Positions 5,410 to 10,977 of a DNA stretch of 10,977 nt are shown here, piece by piece. The DNA comes from an uncultured Solirubrobacterales bacterium. Its GTDB lineage: Bacteria > Actinomycetota > Thermoleophilia > Solirubrobacterales > Solirubrobacteraceae. The first letter of the stretch is position 1; each line of letters opens with the position of its first letter. Both the position numbers and the translations under genes were made by a program. The stretch lies in contig CAJBXY010000061.1 in the NCBI GenBank assembly GCA_903959665.1, positions 1-10,977 on the forward strand, given 5' to 3'. Under the pieces are notes generated by a model that worked only from the letters and a program-made list of their open reading frames with translations, made no database searches and had not been told where the DNA came from.

Positions 5410-5997
5410 ATGTCGACTCAGCCTCCGTCAGAAGACCCAACCCAGCAGTACAGCCCGCAGCAAGGCGGTCAGCCGCCTGAAGGCGGCGGCAGCAACCCGT
5501 GGCCCTGGGTGCTCGGCGCCGTTGCGATCATCGTCGCCGGCGTGATTGCCGCGATCGTGATTACCGGCGGAGAAGATTCATCGAGCTCGACCGATGCCTC
5601 GACCTCGAAGCCGGTGACGACGGTGACGACGAAGACCGCCACCTCGACGCCGACGACAACAGCGACGACGCCGACGACAACGACCACGACCGCCCCGATC
5701 AACATTACGCGCAGCTGCACCGTCAACGACATTCCAGGCGTCGTCGGCTCCAGCACGGTTGCCACCGTCAACGCCACCAATGTTCCCTCCTCGCAGGTAG
5801 CGCTGGCAAGCTGCGCCCAGGCCAGCTCGCTGGTGAAGGGTGTTGCCCGCACGCAGGCCGAGCAGCCGGTGACCGTTCAGGGCTTTGCCTGCACGCCGTC
5901 GGTCAGCGCCAGCACGGCGAAGTGGAGCTGCGTACTTGACGGCGCCGATTCAGCGCTTACGATCACTACCAAGTTCCCGCTCACCTACACCGACTAA
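5410..5997 (+). CDS. Single-pass membrane protein with Thr-rich stalk and four-Cys outer domain
   Basis: The 195-residue protein has four parts. First is a Gln/Pro/Gly-rich N-terminus (1-28) that should be cytoplasmic. Then comes NPWPWVLGAVAIIVAGVIAA and further hydrophobics (29-53), forming one transmembrane helix with a PWPW entry motif. Next is a Ser/Thr-rich stalk (56-95) dominated by Thr repeats. Last is a C-terminal domain (about 96-195) with cysteines at 103, 135, 161 and 174, suggesting two disulfides outside the cell. The C-terminal domain resembles small actinobacterial extracytoplasmic domains of the DUF4333 kind, but I cannot assign it firmly. The Thr stalk could be O-mannosylated. 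A shorter paralogue follows after 12 nt. It is divergent from the iron operon. No catalytic motif is visible and the function is unknown. Confidence 0.85.
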   Translation: MSTQPPSEDPTQQYSPQQGGQPPEGGGSNPWPWVLGAVAIIVAGVIAAIVITGGEDSSSSTDASTSKPVTTVTTKTATSTPTTTATTPTTTTTTAPINITRSCTVNDIPGVVGSSTVATVNATNVPSSQVALASCAQASSLVKGVARTQAEQPVTVQGFACTPSVSASTAKWSCVLDGADSALTITTKFPLTYTD

Positions 5998-6009
5998 AGG
6001 AAGCGCCCA

Positions 6010-6300
6010 ATGGCCATGCAGCCTCCGCAGGACCCAAACCAGCCCGGCTACCAGCCCCAGCAGGGTTACCAACAGGGTCAGGGGCCGCAGAAGAGCAACC
6101 CTTGGCCGTGGGTGATGGGCGCTGTTGCGATCATCGTCGTCGGTGTGATCGTTGCGCTGATCATCACCGGCGAGAAAGACAACAGCAACACGATCTCGAC
6201 AACGCAATCGGTGCCAACGATCACGAACACGACTGTCACGACGACAACGGCGCCGCCGACGACGATCACGACGACAACGCCGACAGTTACAACGCCGTAG
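6010..6300 (+). CDS. Short paralogue: membrane anchor plus Thr-rich stalk, no outer domain
   Basis: This 96-residue protein repeats the architecture of its upstream neighbour: a Gln/Pro/Gly/Tyr-rich N-terminus (1-29), then NPWPWVMGAVAIIVVGVIVA and further hydrophobics (30-53), and a Thr-rich tail (60-96). It stops there, without the four-cysteine domain. The transmembrane motif is nearly identical to that of the gene before it, so the pair arose by tandem duplication. AGGA at 5998-6001 lies eight bases before the ATG; an internal ATG at 6016 is a less likely start. The stop is a clean TAG and the next gene's end follows 9 nt later on the other strand, leaving no room for a decayed outer domain. 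It may be a genuine stalk-only protein or a truncated duplicate. Confidence 0.75.
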   Translation: MAMQPPQDPNQPGYQPQQGYQQGQGPQKSNPWPWVMGAVAIIVVGVIVALIITGEKDNSNTISTTQSVPTITNTTVTTTTAPPTTITTTTPTVTTP

Positions 6301-6309
6301 CCGCGAAGC

Positions 6310-7773
6310 TCAACCTGGCGGCAGGGCGCAGCGCTTATAGACCAACCACGATTGGTTGCCGCCGGCCAGCTTCAGTGCCCGCGGCGGCTCAATCACGCGG
6401 CGATCCAGGTCACGCGGGTCAAGGATGTAGTCGCTGGCAACCTGCGCTGTTGCTGCGGCAATGAACTGACCGCTTGGAACGAGCCGATCATCGGCGCTGA
6501 AGATCACTTCGGCAGGCAGATCAAGCCACAACGCGAGCGCCGGCACCGGCCGGTGGTTTGGAACCGTGATCGGCCTGCAGTTCGCCGTGATCAGCCCCGG
6601 TGGCTGCCTGATCAAGGCCTGAAGATCATTCTGAATCTGCTCCTGGCGGCTGAGCGCGTAACGGAGATTGGAGATTCGATCAACCTGCGCCGGCGCGAAA
6701 GCCAGCAGCAGCAGAATCGTCAGCAGCCCGAAGATCGCCCACGGCTGACGGTGCCTGTCGTCGCTCTTTAGCTCGCGCCAGCCAAAGACGCCGGCGCCGC
6801 AGAAGATCGCCCCAATTACGGCGGGCAGCAAGAGGTAGCGCCCGTTGATCGGCAGGCCGGCGATCGCCAGCAGGCTGAACGCCGCGAGCGCCACCAGCGC
6901 AATCAGAATCGGCGTGCGGACACGCTCACGGAGCAGCCAGATTGCGAAACCAAGACCGCCGACGGCGCCGAAGAGGACCGGCTCGCGGAGGATCTCACCA
7001 AGTCGCCGCGGCGCCGTTGTGAAGAGTCCGCTGATGCCGGTCGCGCGGCCGAGAGCGCGCGTGTTTTCCTGCGTGTCGGAGAGCGAGTGGAGCGCGCTGC
7101 CGGCCAGCACCAGATCGCCAAGAATCCAGAGCAGTGGGCCGCTTGCCGCCAGCGCCAGCCAGCCCGCGACCTGCCGTGGAGTGTGCTCACCGCTGAACCA
7201 GAGGTAGATGATGTAGGCACCGGAGAAGGCCCAAGCCTCGGGGCGGATCAGCCCGGCGACGGCGAGCAGCGCGAGCACCGGCACGGCGGCGCGGCGGCGA
7301 CGGCTCTCAACCAGAACGGCCGCTAGCACGAGAGCCACATAGGGGATGTCAACGTAGGCGCGGGCGCCAAAGTCGAGCACTGGCCTGCGCGTCAGCATGA
7401 TCAGCGCCGCCAGCGCGCCGGCCCAGCGGCCAAACCAGAGCGAGCCGAGCGCGTAGGTCAGCCAGAGCATCGCGCCGAGCGCGAGAAAGGCGAGCACGAC
7501 GACGATCTCGGTGGCGGCGACACCGTGCACGCCGGATACGACCGCCTTGCTGAAAGGGGAGAGCAGCAGGCCGAGCAGAATCCCAAACGGGTGTAGCGTC
7601 GGAGTGAACGGTGCGCCGAGGTCAAGCGAGCGCCCTTCGGTTAGCTCGCGGCCCCAAACGAGCGAGTAGAGCGTGTCGTAGTTGACCAGCCCGCGGCCAG
7701 CGAGGAGCCAGGCGACCGCTGTCAGCGCGACGACCGCGGCAAGGACCTGCACTTTGTTGCGCGCGCCGCTCAT
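6310..7773 (-). CDS. Polytopic membrane protein, GT-C glycosyltransferase-like
   Basis: From the ATG at 7771-7773 the product is 487 residues, with roughly ten hydrophobic segments between residues 9 and 360 and a soluble tail of about 125 residues. The first outer loop has a conserved-type acidic site, VNYDTLYSLVWGREL (Asp33), followed by HPFG (His61). Later come LIRPEAW (175-181) and PINGRYLLLP (308-317). Asp in the first loop with a downstream R-P-E and G-R-Y-L is typical of GT-C mannosyltransferase/ArnT-like proteins that use polyprenyl-phosphate sugars, though the sugar and acceptor cannot be inferred. An ATG at 7893 would add a 40-residue Arg/Cys-rich segment read inside the upstream peptidase gene in another frame, so I reject it. 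The chosen start lies 4 nt after the peptidase stop, implying translational coupling. Confidence 0.72.
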   Translation of the reverse strand: MSGARNKVQVLAAVVALTAVAWLLAGRGLVNYDTLYSLVWGRELTEGRSLDLGAPFTPTLHPFGILLGLLLSPFSKAVVSGVHGVAATEIVVVLAFLALGAMLWLTYALGSLWFGRWAGALAALIMLTRRPVLDFGARAYVDIPYVALVLAAVLVESRRRRAAVPVLALLAVAGLIRPEAWAFSGAYIIYLWFSGEHTPRQVAGWLALAASGPLLWILGDLVLAGSALHSLSDTQENTRALGRATGISGLFTTAPRRLGEILREPVLFGAVGGLGFAIWLLRERVRTPILIALVALAAFSLLAIAGLPINGRYLLLPAVIGAIFCGAGVFGWRELKSDDRHRQPWAIFGLLTILLLLAFAPAQVDRISNLRYALSRQEQIQNDLQALIRQPPGLITANCRPITVPNHRPVPALALWLDLPAEVIFSADDRLVPSGQFIAAATAQVASDYILDPRDLDRRVIEPPRALKLAGGNQSWLVYKRCALPPG

Positions 7774-7777
7774 CGGG

Positions 7778-9097
7778 CTAATTGCGCGGCAGCGCGGCGA
7801 GCGCCAGCAGCAGCTCGCGGGCGCAGCGCTCGCCGAGGTCGAGATGGTTAAGCACAAACGATTCATTCGGCGCGTGAATCTCATCGTCGGCAAGGCCGAA
7901 GCCGCTGACGATCACTGGAATACCGACGGCGGCGAAGTCGGCGACGACTGGGATTGAGCCGCCGCTGCGGATCAGCGCCGTTTTCATTCCGCTGGCGCGC
8001 TCAATTGCCTCACGTGCGATCTGAATCGCCGGCAGGTCGGCGGCAAAGAGCGATGGCGTCGCGGTGTGCGATTCGATCTCCAACTGGACCCCGTCTGGAA
8101 CGTTCGCGCGCAGCAGCCGCTCGAGCGTCGTCTGCATAGCGGCCGCGTCCTGCCCCGGCGCGAGCCGCAGAGTTACATAGGCGCGCGCCTGCGCCGGAAC
8201 GACCGTCCGCGCCGCGCCGCCCTCGATCCAGTTCACCTCAAACGATGGTTCGGCGCCGTTGCGGCGGCGGAAGTCTTCGCCGGAGTCGCTGGCCAGCGGT
8301 GTCGCTCCAACCTCGTCCAGCATCGCTTGCCCGGAGCGAAGCTGCGCCCACGATTCAAGCTCGGCGGCCGAGGGCGGCTCGGCGCCAGCGCGCAGCTCTG
8401 CGCGGAGGTTGCCGTCGGCGCCGGGGAGCAGCGGCGTGAGGATCTGCTGGAGCACGTGGAGCGCGTTCTGGACGCTGCCGCCATAAAGGCCGGAGTGAAG
8501 GTCGCGCGGCTGCGCTTTGACCGTGATCGAAACGCTGACGCAGCCGCGCAGGCCGAGCGTGATCGCCGGCGTCTGCGCGTCCTCCATCGCGCTGTCGAAA
8601 ACGATCGCGCAGTCGGCGCCGCGCTCGTCGGCCTTGACCCATGCCGCTACCGACTCGCCGCCGGCCTCCTCTTCGCCTTCGATCACGACGCGCACGTTGA
8701 CCGCCAGCTCGCCGCTCTCGAACAGCTCGCAGGCTGCGATCAGCAGCGGGTAGAAGTTGCCTTTGTCGTCGGCGGCGCCGCGCGCGTAGAGCCGCCCGTC
8801 ACGCAGTTCGGGCTCAAACGGCGGGCTCTGCCAAGCATCGAGTGGGCCGGGCCCCTGAACGTCGTAGTGGCCGTAAATGATCACCGTCGGCGCGCCTTCG
8901 CTGTGGGCGCGTAGCTCGCCGATTACGAGCGGGTTGCCCCCGTCGATCGTCACCAGCTCGGCCTCGCCGCCGGCGCTCCGGACAATCGCTGCGGCAAACT
9001 CGGCGGCAGCGAGAAGATCGCTCGCTTCGCCGCCGCCGGTTGAGATCGACGGAATTCGCAGCCAGTCGTAGAGCTCTTCGAGCCGACCCGGTTCCAT
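7778..9097 (-). CDS. M20-family metallopeptidase (dipeptidase/carboxypeptidase-like)
   Basis: The 439-residue cytoplasmic protein matches M20 di-zinc peptidases of the dipeptidase/CNDP branch. Zinc-site and catalytic residues are in place: HYDVQ (His77, Asp79), ARGAADDKGN (Asp110/Asp111), EGEEEAG (Glu143/Glu144, base and metal ligand), VFDS (Asp168) and the late IHAPNE (His408). DLHSGLYGG (199-207) is the lid/dimerisation-domain motif whose His201 contacts the substrate carboxylate. Length is normal and no signal peptide is present. It would hydrolyse small peptides or N-acylated amino acids; the exact substrate is not readable. The ATG at 9097 has no strong Shine-Dalgarno sequence; TAGGCT six bases upstream may be a -10 for a leaderless message. 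The GT-C-like gene follows in the same operon. Confidence 0.9.
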   Translation of the reverse strand: MEPGRLEELYDWLRIPSISTGGGEASDLLAAAEFAAAIVRSAGGEAELVTIDGGNPLVIGELRAHSEGAPTVIIYGHYDVQGPGPLDAWQSPPFEPELRDGRLYARGAADDKGNFYPLLIAACELFESGELAVNVRVVIEGEEEAGGESVAAWVKADERGADCAIVFDSAMEDAQTPAITLGLRGCVSVSITVKAQPRDLHSGLYGGSVQNALHVLQQILTPLLPGADGNLRAELRAGAEPPSAAELESWAQLRSGQAMLDEVGATPLASDSGEDFRRRNGAEPSFEVNWIEGGAARTVVPAQARAYVTLRLAPGQDAAAMQTTLERLLRANVPDGVQLEIESHTATPSLFAADLPAIQIAREAIERASGMKTALIRSGGSIPVVADFAAVGIPVIVSGFGLADDEIHAPNESFVLNHLDLGERCARELLLALAALPRN

Positions 9098-9184
9098 CGC
9101 CTCAGCCTACTTGGGAGACGGGCGCAAACTGGGCTGATCGCGTGCGCCAGCGGCCTCAGAACGGCCGCCGCTCCCTCTAGACTG
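9098..9184. promoter_or_regulatory. Divergent intergenic region between M20 peptidase and dnaX
   Basis: These 87 bases must hold the promoters for both directions. They contain a GCGGCC-N7-GGCCGC dyad (9150-9155 with 9163-9168), which could be an operator or simply GC-rich coincidence. TAGACT (9178-9183) on the plus strand is a possible -10 for dnaX. No canonical -35 is apparent. Confidence 0.35.
9104..9109 (-). promoter_or_regulatory. Candidate -10 for leaderless M20 peptidase transcript
   Basis: On the minus strand TAGGCT fits TANNNT and is six bases (GAGGCG) from the ATG at 9097. The GAGG within those six bases is too close to serve as a Shine-Dalgarno sequence. No clear -35 is seen. Confidence 0.3.
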
Positions 9185-10977
9185 ATGGCTCCCGTGCCCG
9201 CCTCGCCTTCGCTCTACCGTCGCCACCGCCCGCGCAACTTCTCTGACGTTGTTGGCCAAGAGCACGTCGTTCGCACGCTGACCAATGCCGTCACCGGAGG
9301 CAATGTTCACCACGCCTACCTTTTCGTCGGTTCGCGCGGCACCGGCAAGACGTCGATGGCGAAGATCCTCGCCGCCTGCCTCAACTGCGAGCAGGGCCCG
9401 ACGGCCGAGCCTTGCGGCGTCTGCGATTCCTGCCTGGCGATTCAGCAGGCCGGTTCGATGGACGTAATCGAGATGGACGGCGCCTCGCACAACTCGGTTG
9501 ACGACATCCGCGAGCTGCGCGAAAGCGTCGCCTACGCACCGGTCAGCGGGCGATCGAAGGTTTACATCATCGACGAGGCACAGATGCTCACGCCGCAGGC
9601 CTGGAACGCGTTCCTCAAAACGCTTGAGGAGCCGCCGCCGAACACGATCTTTGTGCTCGCGACGACCGAGCCGCAGAAGATTCTCGACACCGTTGTTGAC
9701 CGCTGCCACCGCTTTGATTTTGGCCGCCCAACCGTTGAGCAGCTGACCGTCGTCTTGGCGCGAGTGGCGCAGAGCGAATCGATCGAGATCAGCCCCGACG
9801 CGCTTGCCTTAATCGCCCGCCACGCAACGGGCTCATTCCGCGACGCGCTCGGCACACTCGAGCAGCTCGTCACCTACACCGGCAGTTCGATCGCGGTTGA
9901 GGACGTTCTCGCCGTGCTCGGAGTCGCCGACGATGACCTGCTGTTCGGCGCGCTCGACGCGATCGCCGCTCATGACGCGCGCGCCGCGCTGGAGATTGCA
10001 GCCCGGCTGGCGCAGAGTGGGCGCGACCTGCAGATCGCCGCCCGCGACCTTGAGGTTCACGCCCGCGAACTGCTTGTCGTAGGCACGCTCGGCGCCGTCC
10101 CGAGCGAGCTTCGCGTAACGCCTGACCGTGACGAACGCCTCGCTGAGCAGGCTGAGCGAGTCGACGAGGCCGACGCCGTGCGGCTGCTCGATCTGCTCGG
10201 AGTGGCGATGCGCTCAATCCGCGACGGCGCCGACCCGCGCACGCAGCTTGAACTATCGCTCGTGAAGGCTGCAACGCCAGAGGTTGATGCCTCGAGCAAG
10301 GCTCTCTTGGCTCGGATCGGCCGCCTCGAAGCGGCGCTCGGTGGCGCGCCTGCTGCTGCGCCTGCTGCCGCGCCTGCTGCCGCGCCTGCTGCCGCGCCGG
10401 TGCCAGCCGCCGAGGCGCCGCAAGCGGAGGCTGTCGCCGCGCCCGAACCGCCGGTCGCCGTTCCACCGCCACCCGATCCGCCCGCACCTGCGACGCCTGC
10501 TGCAAACGCAGCAGCCGCAGCAGCCGCAGCGCCGCAAGCGCCCGAGCAGCCGGTGGCGCAACCGTCAGCCGCGGCCGCTCAGGTAACGATCGAGCAGATC
10601 ACCGAACTGTGGCCAGCGGTTTTGGAGACGATCAACCCCGACCAGCCGATGGTCTCTGCCGCCCTGGCGAGGGCGCAGCCGATCGAGATGCGCGGCGGCA
10701 ATCTTGTCGTCGCCTTCCCCGAAGATGACTCTTTCAACCGCCGGATGGTTGGCGACAACGCCGACGCGCGGACCGTCGTCGGGCTGGCGCTTGAGGCGCT
10801 GCTTGGCGTGCGGGTGAAGATCGAATACGAGCTGCGTGACCTTGGCACGGCGCCCGAATCGGAAGAGCTGGCCGGCGACGAGCTGGTGGACCGGCTGCTG
10901 GAAACCTTCGACGCCGAGGAGATCGTTGCCGCCCCAGTGGCAGCGAGCGACGTGGCCGATGGGGAAACGGCTAGCGA
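9185..10977 (+). CDS. dnaX: DNA polymerase III clamp-loader subunit gamma/tau, truncated at window end
   Basis: DnaX is the ATPase of the replicative clamp loader. The 597 codons present start with SLYRRHRPRNFSDVVGQEHV (9-28), then Walker A GSRGTGKTS (49-57), the zinc site Cys68/Cys77/Cys80/Cys83, Walker B YIIDEAQM (127-134), LKTLEEPP (144-151) and sensor-1 ATTEP. The arginine-finger motif reads DRC (Arg173) instead of the usual SRC. A collar domain runs to about residue 360. An Ala/Pro-rich linker (about 387-466), partly built from four 12-bp repeats, leads to a C-terminal tau-like domain starting near VTIEQITELWPAVLE (467). The frame is open at the right edge. The ATG at 9185 has no Shine-Dalgarno sequence; GTG 9194 is an alternative because TAGACT at 9178-9183 would place transcription start at about 9190. 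Confidence 0.93.
   Translation, partial: MAPVPASPSLYRRHRPRNFSDVVGQEHVVRTLTNAVTGGNVHHAYLFVGSRGTGKTSMAKILAACLNCEQGPTAEPCGVCDSCLAIQQAGSMDVIEMDGASHNSVDDIRELRESVAYAPVSGRSKVYIIDEAQMLTPQAWNAFLKTLEEPPPNTIFVLATTEPQKILDTVVDRCHRFDFGRPTVEQLTVVLARVAQSESIEISPDALALIARHATGSFRDALGTLEQLVTYTGSSIAVEDVLAVLGVADDDLLFGALDAIAAHDARAALEIAARLAQSGRDLQIAARDLEVHARELLVVGTLGAVPSELRVTPDRDERLAEQAERVDEADAVRLLDLLGVAMRSIRDGADPRTQLELSLVKAATPEVDASSKALLARIGRLEAALGGAPAAAPAAAPAAAPAAAPVPAAEAPQAEAVAAPEPPVAVPPPPDPPAPATPAANAAAAAAAAPQAPEQPVAQPSAAAAQVTIEQITELWPAVLETINPDQPMVSAALARAQPIEMRGGNLVVAFPEDDSFNRRMVGDNADARTVVGLALEALLGVRVKIEYELRDLGTAPESEELAGDELVDRLLETFDAEEIVAAPVAASDVADGETAS
10346..10393 (+). repeat. Four tandem 12-bp units inside the dnaX linker
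   Basis: Units GCGCCTGCTGCT and then three GCGCCTGCTGCC start at 10346, 10358, 10370 and 10382, encoding four Ala-Pro-Ala-Ala units (residues 388-403). The in-frame length (multiple of 3) means copy number can change by slippage without breaking the gene. It lengthens the flexible linker between the collar and the tau-specific domain. Confidence 0.8.

Noticed and set aside
5620..5700. Thr-codon repeats as a CRISPR-like or iteron array
   Set aside because: The ACG/ACA/ACC triplets are in frame with a Thr-rich stalk of a real gene and lack regular spacers.
6301..6309. Bidirectional terminator between the convergent genes at 6300 and 6310
   Set aside because: Only nine bases separate the stops and I see no stem-loop with a U-run around them.
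7771..7893. Longer start (ATG 7893) for the GT-C-like gene
   Set aside because: The extra 40 residues are read in another frame of the peptidase gene, are Arg/Cys/Ser-rich and precede a better start just after the peptidase stop.
9107..9709. 200-codon open frame opposite dnaX
   Set aside because: The Arg/Val/Asp-rich translation is the antisense shadow of the conserved DnaX ATPase domain, which has unmistakable motifs on the plus strand.
10346..10560. Possible programmed frameshift site for a gamma-form DnaX
   Set aside because: No A-rich slippery heptamer or following hairpin of the E. coli type is visible; the region is Ala/Pro repeat in GC-rich codons.

Overview
The window is high-GC, gene-dense DNA that looks like a Gram-positive-type actinobacterium. 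I infer something near the Thermoleophilia/Solirubrobacterales, without proof, from the overall gene style: a lipoprotein-anchored binding protein, a DtxR-type palindrome, very GC-rich codons, Ala/Pro- and Thr-rich linkers, and many starts that look leaderless.

Layout, left to right. Positions 1-81 hold the N-terminus of a secreted protein running off the left edge on the minus strand. Positions 82-502 hold no convincing gene, but carry a 20-base near-copy of a tRNA 3' end, a hairpin-forming dyad and short TTGCTAC repeats. A compact HicA/HicB toxin-antitoxin pair (minus strand, 503-912) is followed divergently by a small conserved-looking protein of possible dimeric alpha+beta barrel type (1023-1412). 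That gene stops two bases short of the 3' end of tRNA-Val(CAC) (minus strand, 1415-1486). The tRNA-end copy at 203-222 and the real tRNA end at 1414-1434 bracket this 1.2-kb module, which has the geometry of an integrated element's att repeats.

Positions 1527-5272 hold a minus-strand operon for a ferric-iron-type ABC importer. Its order is binding lipoprotein, fused double permease, then ATPase, with 3-nt and overlapping junctions. A perfect 14-bp palindrome (TTAGGGCGCCCTAA) just upstream of the first gene resembles DtxR/IdeR boxes and suggests iron-dependent repression.

Positions 5410-6300 (plus strand) carry two tandem paralogous single-pass membrane proteins with Thr-rich stalks. The first has a four-cysteine outer domain and the second ends after the stalk. 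Converging on them is a minus-strand pair: an M20 metallopeptidase (7778-9097) followed 4 nt later by a polytopic GT-C-like membrane protein (true start probably 7773). Divergent from these, from 9185 to the right edge, is dnaX, encoding the DNA polymerase III clamp-loader subunit, truncated by the window end.

The core housekeeping genes (dnaX, tRNA-Val), iron import and envelope proteins look chromosomal. Only the 0.2-1.4 kb module has an accessory character.
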